From positions 1 through 64,000 of the forward strand of contig NZ_JAMBOV010000001.1 in assembly GCF_023715745.1 (NCBI RefSeq): DNA of 64,000 bases. The letters are read 5' to 3'. This DNA comes from Microbacterium oleivorans (GTDB lineage Bacteria; Actinomycetota; Actinomycetes; Actinomycetales; Microbacteriaceae). The notes under the pieces were generated by a model. That model had not been told where the DNA came from. It searched no databases and saw nothing but the letters and a program-made list of their open reading frames with translations. Of the stretch, positions 26,026 to 33,986 are shown piece by piece. The position numbers and the translations under genes were made by a program. Numbering within the stretch: the stretch's first letter is position 1; the number at the start of each line of letters is the position of its first letter.

Positions 26026-27408
26026 GTGTCCTCCCTGCCCTCGATGTCCCTCAGCCCGCTCGACGGTCGCTACGCCGCGGCGGTCGCCCCCCTCGCCGAG
26101 TACCTCTCGGAGGCGGGTCTCAACCGGGCTCGCGTCGAGGTCGAGGTCGAGTGGATCATCACGCTGACCGACCGCGGCCTGTTCGGGTCGTCGGCGCTCA
26201 GCGATGAGCAGAAGGACTCGCTGCGCGGCCTCTACCGGGATTTCGGCGACGACGACATCGCCTGGCTCGCCGAGAAGGAAGCGGTCACCCGTCACGACGT
26301 CAAAGCGATCGAGTACCTCGTCCGCGACCGGCTGTCGTCGCTCGGACTCGACGCGATCGCCGAGCTCACCCACTTCGCCTGCACGAGCGAGGACATCAAC
26401 TCCGCTTCCTACGCCCTCACCGTCCAGCGCGCCGTCGAGCGGGTCTGGCTGCCGAAGCTGCATGCGGTCATCGCCTCACTGACGGCGCTGGCTGAGGAGC
26501 ACCGGGATGCCGTCATGCTCTCGCGCACGCACGGACAGCCCGCGACGCCCTCGACCATGGGCAAGGAGCTCGCCGTCTTCGCCTGGCGCCTGCAGCGCGT
26601 CGCCGACCAGATCGCGGGCGGCGAGTACCTCGCGAAGTTCTCGGGCGCGACCGGCACTTGGTCGGCGCACCTGGCCGCGGAGCCCGACACCGACTGGCCC
26701 GCGCTCTCGCGCGGCTTCATCGAGGGTCTCGGGATCGGCTTCAACGAGCTCACCACGCAGATCGAGTCGCACGACTGGCAGGTCGAGCTGTACGACCGGG
26801 TGCGGCACGCCGGCGGCATCCTCCACAACCTCGCCACCGACGTGTGGACCTACATCTCGATGGGCTTCTTCGCCCAGATCCCCGTCGCGGGGGCGACCGG
26901 TTCGTCGACGATGCCGCACAAGATCAACCCGATCCGCTTCGAGAACGCCGAGGCCAACCTCGAGATCTCGGGCGGGCTGTTCGGCACCCTCGCGCAGACC
27001 CTCGTCACGTCGCGGATGCAGCGCGACCTCACGGATTCGACCACGCAGCGCAACATCGGCGTCGCCTTCGGTCACTCGCTGCTCGCGCTGGACAACCTGC
27101 AGCGCGGGCTGACCGAGATCTCGCTCTCGCGTGACGTCCTGCTGGCCGACCTCGACGCGAACTGGGAGGTCCTCGCGGAGGCGATCCAGACGGTCGTGCG
27201 CGCCGAGATCGTGGCCGGTCGGTCGCAGATCACCGACCCGTACGCGCTGCTCAAGGACCTCACGCGAGGCCGCCGCGTCGGCGCGCCCGAACTCGCCGAG
27301 TTCGTGAACGGCCTCGACATCGGCGATGCCGCGAAGCAGCGTCTGCTCGCGCTCACCCCGGCGACGTACGCGGGTCTGGCCGACCGACTCGTCGACCTGC
27401 TGCGCTGA
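26026..27408 (+). CDS. purB: Adenylosuccinate lyase
   Basis: Purine synthesis enzyme: it removes fumarate from adenylosuccinate and from SAICAR. The 460-residue protein has the superfamily signature GSSTMPHKINPIRFENAE (about 291-308), the LSRTHGQPATPSTMGKE block near 165 and ACTSEDINS near 125. It is of the longer E. coli-like type. The start is GTG. It follows the phosphatase gene closely, and the two may share a transcript. Confidence 0.97.
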   Translation: MSSLPSMSLSPLDGRYAAAVAPLAEYLSEAGLNRARVEVEVEWIITLTDRGLFGSSALSDEQKDSLRGLYRDFGDDDIAWLAEKEAVTRHDVKAIEYLVRDRLSSLGLDAIAELTHFACTSEDINSASYALTVQRAVERVWLPKLHAVIASLTALAEEHRDAVMLSRTHGQPATPSTMGKELAVFAWRLQRVADQIAGGEYLAKFSGATGTWSAHLAAEPDTDWPALSRGFIEGLGIGFNELTTQIESHDWQVELYDRVRHAGGILHNLATDVWTYISMGFFAQIPVAGATGSSTMPHKINPIRFENAEANLEISGGLFGTLAQTLVTSRMQRDLTDSTTQRNIGVAFGHSLLALDNLQRGLTEISLSRDVLLADLDANWEVLAEAIQTVVRAEIVAGRSQITDPYALLKDLTRGRRVGAPELAEFVNGLDIGDAAKQRLLALTPATYAGLADRLVDLLR

Positions 27409-27430
27409 GCCGCCGCCGCCGGACCGCGGG

Positions 27431-27793
27431 TCAGTGCGGGGAGGGCGGTGTGCGGCCGCGACCGGTCTCGCCCTCGGCGGAACCCGGCTCGCCGCTGTCC
27501 TCCGGGTCGAGGAGCAGACCGCGGTCGACCTGCTTGCCGACCTGAGCCGGGTCGACGACCAGCAGCGAGAGCGCCATGATCACGAGCGTCGCGATGAAGG
27601 TCACGCCGGCGACGATCGCGGCGACGCCCCAGGCCCGCAGGTGCTGGTCGACGTCGCTGTTCGGGCGCTGATCCTGCAGCACACCCATCGAGACGAGCGT
27701 GACGATGCCGGCGAACACCGCCGCCAGCAGGGCGAAACCGAGCAGCTGAACCGGACGCATCAGGTCTCGGCGGGTGGGGTTCTTGTCGGTCAT
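27431..27793 (-). CDS. Small two-helix membrane protein
   Basis: A 120-residue protein with two membrane helices (about residues 15-37 and 53-80) and a charged, acidic C-terminal tail rich in Glu, Gly and Pro. Its ATG overlaps the stop of the DUF308 gene by 4 bp (ATGA), so the pair is translated together. It is convergent with purB, 22 bp apart. I do not recognise the family. Confidence 0.75.
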   Translation of the reverse strand: MTDKNPTRRDLMRPVQLLGFALLAAVFAGIVTLVSMGVLQDQRPNSDVDQHLRAWGVAAIVAGVTFIATLVIMALSLLVVDPAQVGKQVDRGLLLDPEDSGEPGSAEGETGRGRTPPSPH

Positions 27794-28431
27794 GTGCGGC
27801 CTCCAGCGGCATCCGTGTCGGCCGTCTCCACTGCGGGGACCGCAGCAGGACGAGGAGAGAACGCGGCGATCCCGAGGTAGACCGCGACGATCGCGGCGTA
27901 GCCGCCGAACACACCCACACCGATCGTGATCCCGGTCAACGTGAAGGACTGCTGCGCCTGGTCGATGTAGTAGTCGAGCGTGTAGCCGCGGGGGACGAAC
28001 AGCAACGCCAGCCCCAGGACGATCGTGAGCGCGCCCACGAAGACCGACTCGCCGGCCGCGGGGGTGCCGCGTCGCCGGCCGATGATGCCGATCACGAGCT
28101 CGGCCGCACCAGCGACGAGCGCCCAGACGAGGACGACCGTGAAGAACCCGTCCACCGTGCGCGCCGCGGGGAGGGTCGCGATCATGCCGGCGACGAGGGT
28201 GAGGATGCCGAGGAGCAGCGCCTGCGACCGCTCGCCCGTCCGGAACACGAGCCATGCGGACAGCAGCAGGATCAGCCCGGTCGCGACGGCGAAGCCGCTG
28301 AAGACCGCGCCGCCGACCTGCGCCGAGTGGTCACCCGAGAAGGTGATCATGACCGCCGCGATCGCCGCGAACAGGGCGCGCCCCATCTGCAGGTGGCGCA
28401 CCTCGAAGGCACGGGGGGCGGCGTCAGGCAC
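27790..28431 (-). CDS. DUF308 (HdeD-like) membrane protein
   Basis: A 213-residue integral membrane protein with about six helices in HdeD-like repeats (GLILLLSAWLVFRTGERSQA, ELVIGIIGRRRG). HdeD in E. coli is linked to acid stress; the role in actinobacteria is unknown. The GTG at 28431 sits about 38 nt after a TAAACT -10 box (28469-28474). It shares a short divergent region with the lipoprotein gene at 28526 and is coupled to the two-helix protein downstream. Confidence 0.72.
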   Translation of the reverse strand: MPDAAPRAFEVRHLQMGRALFAAIAAVMITFSGDHSAQVGGAVFSGFAVATGLILLLSAWLVFRTGERSQALLLGILTLVAGMIATLPAARTVDGFFTVVLVWALVAGAAELVIGIIGRRRGTPAAGESVFVGALTIVLGLALLFVPRGYTLDYYIDQAQQSFTLTGITIGVGVFGGYAAIVAVYLGIAAFSPRPAAVPAVETADTDAAGGRT

Positions 28432-28525
28432 AGGCGGTCTCTCAGGAAGGGGACGGGATGCCCCCAGTTTAGGTCGTCCACCCGGTTCCGGCCTCCGGAG
28501 CGGCAGGATGCGGTTGACTGAGCGC

Positions 28526-29659
28526 ATGTCCTCGCGCCGACGCTCCGCCGCCTCGACCGCCGGGCTCGGCCTCGCCGCGGCCCTGACGCTCGCGGGATGC
28601 GCAGCGCCCGAGCAGCCGACGGCCGAGTCACCGACCCCGTCGGTCACCTCCGTCCCGACGCCGACCCCCACCCCGACACCGACCCCCACCCCGACATCGC
28701 CGCCGGTGACGCCGCGGACCGTGGCGTCCGGTCTCGAAGCGCCCTGGTCGATGGCGGTGCGCGACCAGACCGTGTTCGTGAGCGAGCGCGACACCGCCCG
28801 CATCCTCGAGGTCGCGTCGGACGGCACGACGCGCGAGGTCGGCACCGTGGCGGGAGTGGTCCACAGCGACGAGGGCGGGCTCCTCGGCCTCGCGATCGAC
28901 GGCGACGACCTCTTCGTCTACTCAACGGCCCGCGACGGCAACCGCGTGCAGCGCTACGCGATCTCGGGCTCGCCCGGCGCGTTCCGGCTCGGTGAGCCCG
29001 AGACCGTCATCGACGGGATGCCGGCGGGCACCCACCACAACGGCGGTCGCATCGCGTTCGGCCCCGACGGCATGCTCTACATCGCGAACGGCGACACGAG
29101 CGACGAGCCCGCCTCGCAGGATCCCGATTCGCTCGCGGGCAAGATCCTGCGGATCACGCCGGACGGCTCGGTCCCCTCCGACAACCCGGACCCCGACTCC
29201 GCCGTCTACAGTCTCGGTCACCGCAACGTCCAGGGCTTCGCGTGGGCGGAGGACGGGACGATGTTCGCGAGCGAGTTCGGCCGCAACTACCGCGACGAGC
29301 TGAACGTCATCGAGGCCGGCGGCAACTACGGCTGGCCCTACGTCGAGGGCACCGGCGGAGAGGCGGACGGCTTCATCGACCCGGTGCAGACGTGGCCGAC
29401 GGATGCCGCCAGCCCCAGCGGCATCGCCATCGTGAACGACACGATCGTCATCGCGAACCTGCGCGGCCGCGTGCTCCGTGCGGTTCCGGTGGCGGACCCG
29501 TCGACGTCCACCGAGCTCGCCGACGAGTACGGCCGACTCCGTGACGTGACGGTCGGTCCCGACGGCACGCTGTTCGTCCTCACGAACAACACGGACGGGC
29601 GCGGGTCACCCGCAGAGGGCGACGACCGGATCGTCAGTCTCGCGGTGCCGCAGCTCTGA
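28526..29659 (+). CDS. PQQ-dependent sugar dehydrogenase-type lipoprotein
   Basis: A 377-residue lipoprotein (Cys25 in TLAGC), followed by a stiff Pro-Thr linker (residues 44-57) and a six-bladed beta-propeller of the soluble aldose sugar dehydrogenase family. Family landmarks are HHNGGRIAFGPDGMLYIANGD, LAGKILRI and GHRNVQGFAW; the His of THHNGG is the expected catalytic base. It should oxidise sugars outside the cell, if PQQ is available. I start at the ATG at 28526; an ATG 18 bp upstream is also possible. Its end overlaps the convergent DUF1801 gene by 26 bp. Confidence 0.88.
   Translation: MSSRRRSAASTAGLGLAAALTLAGCAAPEQPTAESPTPSVTSVPTPTPTPTPTPTPTSPPVTPRTVASGLEAPWSMAVRDQTVFVSERDTARILEVASDGTTREVGTVAGVVHSDEGGLLGLAIDGDDLFVYSTARDGNRVQRYAISGSPGAFRLGEPETVIDGMPAGTHHNGGRIAFGPDGMLYIANGDTSDEPASQDPDSLAGKILRITPDGSVPSDNPDPDSAVYSLGHRNVQGFAWAEDGTMFASEFGRNYRDELNVIEAGGNYGWPYVEGTGGEADGFIDPVQTWPTDAASPSGIAIVNDTIVIANLRGRVLRAVPVADPSTSTELADEYGRLRDVTVGPDGTLFVLTNNTDGRGSPAEGDDRIVSLAVPQL
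28655..28697 (+). repeat. 18-bp tandem repeat coding a Pro-Thr linker
   Basis: An 18-bp unit (CCGACGCCGACCCCCACC) is repeated about 2.4 times in frame and encodes alternating Pro-Thr between the lipid anchor and the propeller. Such a repeat can change length by slippage, which would alter how far the enzyme reaches through the wall. Confidence 0.8.
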
Positions 29660-30086
29660 CCAGTTCGCGGATGCGCTGCTCCACGGCATCCGTCATCTCG
29701 ATCACCGCGAACGAGACCGGCCACATCACGCCGTCATCGAGTTGCGCGGTCTCGTCGAAGCTGACCGTGCCGTAGCGGGTCTTGAACTTGGACGCCGGCT
29801 GCCAGAAGACCACGACTTTGCCGTCCTTGGCGTATGCGGGGAAGCCGTAGAACGTCTTCGGGTTCAGGTGCGGGGCCTCTTCGAGCACGATGACGTGCAG
29901 GCGTTCGGCGACGACGCGGTCGGTGCCCTCGAGCGCCTCGATCGCGTCGAGGCAGGCCTGGTTCTCCTTCTCGATCTTCGCGAGGCCCTTGAGCCCCTTC
30001 ATCGCCTTCAGCTCCTCGGCCCGCTGCTTCATCGCGGCCTTCTCGGCGTCGGTGAAGCCGGCTCCCTCGCTGGTCTTTCCTGCCAT
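29634..30086 (-). CDS. DUF1801 protein
   Basis: A 150-residue cytoplasmic protein with a Lys/Glu-rich helical start and a DUF1801 (YdhG-like) core: APHLNPKTFYGFPAYAKDGK and a VVFWQPASKFKTRYGTVSF strand pair. The function of the family is unsettled; some relatives are called iron chaperones. It lies 32 bp after the VOC gene and probably ends the AraC-VOC-DUF1801 operon. Confidence 0.8.
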   Translation of the reverse strand: MAGKTSEGAGFTDAEKAAMKQRAEELKAMKGLKGLAKIEKENQACLDAIEALEGTDRVVAERLHVIVLEEAPHLNPKTFYGFPAYAKDGKVVVFWQPASKFKTRYGTVSFDETAQLDDGVMWPVSFAVIEMTDAVEQRIRELVRAAAPRD

Positions 30087-30118
30087 GGTCGTTCCCTTTC
30101 GGTCTGTGTGACTGAGTC

Positions 30119-30526
30119 TCAGGACTGCTGGATGCGGAGCAGGTTGCCGGCGGGGTCACGAACGGCGCAGTCGCGCACGCCGTAATCCTGCTCGATCGGC
30201 TCCTGCACGATGTCGGCGCCCGCAGCCTCGAGCTGCACGAACGTCGCATCGAGGTCGTCCGTCGCCAGGTTGATCCCGAAGACGGAACCCTTCGCGAGGA
30301 GCTCCTCGAGCGTCCGGCGTTCGGCGTCGGTCACGTCGCGGCCGACACCGACGGGGTGCAGCACGATCGCCGTGTCCGGCTGGTCCACCGGCCCGACGGT
30401 GATCCAGCGCATGTTCTCGTAGCCGACATCGAGACGGACCTCGAACCCGAGAGCGTCACGGTAGAACGCGAGCGACTCTTCGGCATCCGTGTGGGGCAGG
30501 AAGCTCGAGTGGATGGTGATCGTCAT
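30119..30526 (-). CDS. VOC (glyoxalase-fold) protein
   Basis: A 135-residue vicinal-oxygen-chelate protein with two beta-alpha-beta-beta-beta modules (HTDAEESLAFYRDALGFEVR and LATDDLDATFVQLEAAGADI), ending with VRDPAGNLLRIQ. Single-domain members act as dioxygenases, isomerases or antibiotic-binding proteins; the substrate cannot be told. The ATG lies 6 nt behind a TAACCT box (30533-30538), so it has its own leaderless promoter inside the end of the AraC gene. Confidence 0.85.
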   Translation of the reverse strand: MTITIHSSFLPHTDAEESLAFYRDALGFEVRLDVGYENMRWITVGPVDQPDTAIVLHPVGVGRDVTDAERRTLEELLAKGSVFGINLATDDLDATFVQLEAAGADIVQEPIEQDYGVRDCAVRDPAGNLLRIQQS

Positions 30527-30535
30527 GACGCCAGG

Positions 30536-30958
30536 TTAGGAGGGTGCTGCGGCGGCCGCTTCTCTATTCCTGACCGGTCGCGTGACCTGCTTCGCGATAC
30601 ACGGCAACATGCCTGGCCTCAGCTCGGCGCCCCGCTCGCGGTACACGCTGGGAGGGACGCCGACGAGCTCGGCGAAGCGGGTGCTGAAGGTGCCGAGCGA
30701 CTGGGAATCGACGGCGAAGCACACCTCGGTGACGCTCAGATCGCCTCGCCGGAGCAGTGCCATCGCACGCTCGATCCGGCGCGTCATCAGGTAGGAGTAG
30801 GGCGATTCGCCGTAGGCGAGCCGGAACTGCCGGCTCAGGTGGCCGGCGGACATGTGGACGTCGCGGGCGAGCGATTCGACATCGAGCGGCTCCGCGTAGT
30901 CGCGGCCCATGCGGTCGCGGACGCGGCGCAACAGCACGAGAGTCGCGACGTCGGTCAT
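30536..30958 (-). CDS. AraC-family regulator
   Basis: A 140-residue protein that is almost only an AraC DNA-binding domain: HTH 1 is SLARDVHMSAGHLSRQFRLA and HTH 2 is SVTEVCFAVDSQSLGTFSTR followed by FAELVGVPPSVYR. There is no separate sensor domain. The pattern AraC plus VOC protein is common in actinobacteria, which suggests it controls the gene 9 bp downstream. Confidence 0.87.
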   Translation of the reverse strand: MTDVATLVLLRRVRDRMGRDYAEPLDVESLARDVHMSAGHLSRQFRLAYGESPYSYLMTRRIERAMALLRRGDLSVTEVCFAVDSQSLGTFSTRFAELVGVPPSVYRERGAELRPGMLPCIAKQVTRPVRNREAAAAAPS

Positions 30959-30983
30959 GACCCGATCCTGCCAGCCGGAGAGG

Positions 30984-31976
30984 TCAGAGCGCGCGGTAGC
31001 TTCGGCCGTGCGGGTGGGTGAGGGCGACGGGTTCGCCGTCGACGGTGAGGATGAATCGATGCCGCTCTCCCGACGGCACGAGCCGCTCGAACTCCGGGAA
31101 GACGCCGAGCCCCTCGTTCGAGAGCCAGACCGCATCCGTCTCGGCCATCGTGCGCCGGAACCGCTCTCGGTCGTCAGGGGTCAGGTATGCCAGGACCGCG
31201 GTGTGGAAGACGACGAGCGTTGCGTCGCGGGGAGCGGATGCCGCGGCATCCGTGATCAGGTCATTCAGGTCGCCGCCGCGGATCGGCGCGGGATCGGATG
31301 CCGCGATGCGCGCGGCGGCCGCGAGGCGGGCACGCCGGTCGTCGTGCTCGGGCCACACGAGGGCGTCGAGCCAGGCGAGGGTGTCGGGGTCGGCGGGGTC
31401 GAGCGGGTTCAGGTCGATGCCGCCGCGCCAGACCACCTCGGGAAGATGTGTCGGAGGCGCCGTGTTCTCGATGCGGCAGTCGATGACGACCTCGGTCGGG
31501 GTCGGTGGGTCGAGGCTGGTGACGGTTCCGTCGTCCGCGGTGTAGCGGTACGCGTATCGATCGGGATGCAGGCAGAGCCCGGCGGACGCGCCGACCTCGA
31601 GCAGGGCGAGCGGTCCGGGGAGGCGGGCCAGCTGCGGGAGCAGGACGGCGCAGCGGGCGGCCTCGTTCGTCTGGGTGGCGTGGGTGAGGGCGATGTCGCG
31701 GATGTCCGGCCACCGGTCGACGGCGATGCGACGGGCATTTCGCCACGGCGCGATCGGCACGCCGGCGACGCGCATGGCCGCGAAGACCAGGTTCGCCTGC
31801 CGCTTGGCTCGCGGCAGCTCGTCGATCAGGGCGAGCATCTCGGGGTCGTCGGCGACCCCGAGCGCCCACTCCTCGTACGTGGCCGAGGACCCGGCGGCTT
31901 CGCGCGCGCCGAAGATCCGATAGTGCTCCGCCGTCGGTGAGTCCGCCGCGACGCCCCAGGACGGAAGGTCGGTCAT
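30984..31976 (-). CDS. DUF2332 family protein
   Basis: A 330-residue cytoplasmic protein of the DUF2332 family. The central LLEVGASAGLCLHPDRYAY segment resembles a SAM-binding methyltransferase motif I, and RGGDLNDLI plus LVVFHTAVLAYLT follow in the order of a Rossmann fold, so I infer a methyltransferase-like fold without proven activity. The ATG lies 6 nt behind a TACGCT box (31983-31988), pointing to a leaderless message. Confidence 0.8.
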   Translation of the reverse strand: MTDLPSWGVAADSPTAEHYRIFGAREAAGSSATYEEWALGVADDPEMLALIDELPRAKRQANLVFAAMRVAGVPIAPWRNARRIAVDRWPDIRDIALTHATQTNEAARCAVLLPQLARLPGPLALLEVGASAGLCLHPDRYAYRYTADDGTVTSLDPPTPTEVVIDCRIENTAPPTHLPEVVWRGGIDLNPLDPADPDTLAWLDALVWPEHDDRRARLAAAARIAASDPAPIRGGDLNDLITDAAASAPRDATLVVFHTAVLAYLTPDDRERFRRTMAETDAVWLSNEGLGVFPEFERLVPSGERHRFILTVDGEPVALTHPHGRSYRAL

Positions 31977-32003
31977 GGCGCGAGCGTAGTCCGCGCGGCG
32001 CGC

Positions 32004-32801
32004 CTACTCGGCCAGGAAGGCGAGAGCGGCTTCGCGGAAGACGCGGGAGCCGGGTGCGTTGAAGTGGTGCCGGTCGGGGATCTCGATGAACCGGCCCTGG
32101 GGCGTCGCGGCGGCGAGGGACTTCGAGCCCTCGATGATGCCGTCCTTCGTGCCGGTCGCGAAGAGCACCGGCTGCCCGGGCGCCGTGCCGGGGTCGGGGT
32201 CGACGGTGCCCGTCGCCCGCATGCCGCGCGCGATCGCGAGGAGCGCCCGCAGGTCGTTGCCGGGGACGCGCTCGGTGAGGGTGATGTAGTTGTGGGTCAC
32301 GGCATCCGTCACCGGCTCGCCCTCGTCGACGTACGCCTGCACCTGATCGAGGTCGAGCCGTCCGAGCGGCACCCCGTCGGGGACGCCGCCGAGGACGACG
32401 CGAGGGATGCGGGGTTCCAGGTCGCGGGCGACCTCCCAGCCGACCCGGGCGCCGAGGGAATAGCCGACGTACAGCGCCTCGTCGACCAGGTAGGTGTCGA
32501 GGACGGCCTCGAGGTCGGTGACCATGGTGCGCAGGGCATAGGCGTGCGAATCGTGCGGCTTGTCGCTCGCGCCGTGTCCGCGCTGGTCGACCGCGAGCAC
32601 CCGGTATCCGGCCCGCAGCAGGTCGCGCACCCAGCCCGTGTTCACCCAGTTGTCGCGCGCGCTCGACGCGAAACCGTGCACGAGGATGACCGTCGGGGCG
32701 TCCGCCGAACCCCACTCGTAGGTGGCGATGCGGTATCCGTCGCCCACCATGACGAACTGCGGATCGGGTGTCTCGGTCAGGGCGGGGAAGACGGTGGTCA
32801 C
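32004..32801 (-). CDS. Alpha/beta hydrolase
   Basis: A 265-residue hydrolase with the oxyanion segment VILVHGFASSARDNW, the nucleophile Ser in YVGYSLGARVG and the catalytic His in IPDRHHFNAPGS. It resembles haloalkane-dehalogenase/esterase-like soluble enzymes. The GTG at 32801 starts the fold; 29 bp separate it from the MerR gene upstream, so the two are likely one operon and it may be the effector of that regulator. Substrate unknown. Confidence 0.87.
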   Translation of the reverse strand: MTTVFPALTETPDPQFVMVGDGYRIATYEWGSADAPTVILVHGFASSARDNWVNTGWVRDLLRAGYRVLAVDQRGHGASDKPHDSHAYALRTMVTDLEAVLDTYLVDEALYVGYSLGARVGWEVARDLEPRIPRVVLGGVPDGVPLGRLDLDQVQAYVDEGEPVTDAVTHNYITLTERVPGNDLRALLAIARGMRATGTVDPDPGTAPGQPVLFATGTKDGIIEGSKSLAAATPQGRFIEIPDRHHFNAPGSRVFREAALAFLAE

Positions 32802-32830
32802 CCCACGATTGTGCACCCCGCAGGCTCCGC

Positions 32831-33445
32831 TCAGGTGTCGCCCCCGCCGAAGCGCCCGCTCGACACGAGCTCCTCCGCGACCCGGCGGAGCGCGAGCAGC
32901 AGGGGTTCCACGAGCACCGTCCCGAGCACGACGTAGCGCACGGCATCCTCCGCGGACGTGGTCGGGATCGCGTCGATCTCGGCCTCGACCATCTGACGGA
33001 TGCCGGCGAGGTAGGCGTCCATGGTGGCCTCGGGGACAGCGAAGCCACCCCGCTCGATGCTGTCGAGGGCGCGGGCGACGCCGGCGACCTGCTGCGGCGC
33101 ACACGCCTCCGGCTCCCACCCCCACCGCCGGATCAGGTTCCGCGCGGCGGTCAGGTCGAGATCCCCGTCCGCGGGAGGCGAGACCGCCGCGTGCGCGATG
33201 CCGAGGAGGTGACCCGGATCCTCGGGGGGATCGTCGAGCGCCCCGATCACCTGACGTGCCGAGGCGATGCCGACCCCGGAGTCGACGAGGGCACGGATCA
33301 ACCGCAACCGCTCGACGTGCGTCCGGCCGTAGACGGCCTGCGTCGCCGACGTCCGCTCACCCTCGGGCAGCAGCCTCTCGCGCAGGTAGTACTTGATCGT
33401 CGCCACCGGGACGCCCGTCTCGGCGGAGAGCTCCGAGATCCGCAT
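32831..33445 (-). CDS. MerR-family regulator
   Basis: A 204-residue regulator. The N-terminal winged helix (MRISELSAETGVPVATIKYY, residues 1-70) is of MerR type; the rest is an all-helical ligand region without the Cys residues of metal sensors. AAGGGGGAA precedes the ATG. It is divergent from the DUF4188 gene, and two perfect GATAG-N5-CTATC palindromes lie between the two starts. I infer that it controls DUF4188, itself and the hydrolase downstream. Confidence 0.87.
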   Translation of the reverse strand: MRISELSAETGVPVATIKYYLRERLLPEGERTSATQAVYGRTHVERLRLIRALVDSGVGIASARQVIGALDDPPEDPGHLLGIAHAAVSPPADGDLDLTAARNLIRRWGWEPEACAPQQVAGVARALDSIERGGFAVPEATMDAYLAGIRQMVEAEIDAIPTTSAEDAVRYVVLGTVLVEPLLLALRRVAEELVSSGRFGGGDT

Positions 33446-33455
33446 CGATTCCCCC

Positions 33456-33500
33456 TTGACTTCGATAGTACTGCTATCCATTCTGGATAGTGTCGCTATC
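33456..33500. promoter_or_regulatory. Divergent promoter with twin GATAG-N5-CTATC operators
   Basis: Palindromes lie at 33464-33478 and 33486-33500, 22 bp apart centre to centre (two helical turns). On the plus strand a -35 box TTGACT (33456-33461) and a weak -10 box CATTCT (33479-33484) frame the first palindrome in a 17-nt spacer. Binding between the -35 and -10 boxes is the hallmark of MerR regulators. Confidence 0.72.
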
Positions 33501-33512
33501 GAGAGGATCGCC

Positions 33513-33980
33513 ATGACCCGTATGACCCACACGCACGAGGGCGAGCTCGTCGTCTTCCACCTCGGCATGACGATCCGGAAATGGTGGCGGCCCGATCTGT
33601 GGATGCCGGTGTCCGCTGCCATGCCCCGCATGATGGCCGAACTGCTCGGCGACCCCGAGTCGGGTCTGCTCGGCTCGACCATGCTCCTCGGTCGACGCGG
33701 ACCGTACCTCGTCCAGTACTGGTCGTCGATCGACAAGCTCTACGCCTACGCGTCGGCTCCCGAGCAGGCCCACCGCCCGGCGTGGACACGCTTCAACCGA
33801 CTCGCCCGCTCGCACCCCGGCGCGATCGGGGTGTGGCACGAGACCTACCGCGTCGCCGCGGCGGAGTCGATCTACGTGGACACACCCGCCATGGGCCTCG
33901 GTGCGGCGACGGGACTCGTCGAGATCGGCCGTCGCCACGACCGGGCTCGCGCCCGTCTCGACGACGGGGCGACGGTCTGA
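33513..33980 (+). CDS. DUF4188 protein
   Basis: A 155-residue protein of the DUF4188 family, a dimeric alpha/beta-barrel-like fold related to small haem or monooxygenase proteins. Features are EGELVVFHLGMTIRKWWRPD, GPYLVQYWSSIDKLYAYA and a late HETYRVAAAESIYVD. It is divergent from the MerR gene and follows the twin operators, so it is a likely target. GAGAGGA precedes the ATG. The chemistry is not known. Confidence 0.78.
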   Translation: MTRMTHTHEGELVVFHLGMTIRKWWRPDLWMPVSAAMPRMMAELLGDPESGLLGSTMLLGRRGPYLVQYWSSIDKLYAYASAPEQAHRPAWTRFNRLARSHPGAIGVWHETYRVAAAESIYVDTPAMGLGAATGLVEIGRRHDRARARLDDGATV

Positions 33981-33986
33981 GGCGCG

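Noticed and set aside
28655..28697. CRISPR-like repeat
   Set aside because: The 18-bp units are directly joined without spacers and encode a Pro-Thr linker in frame.
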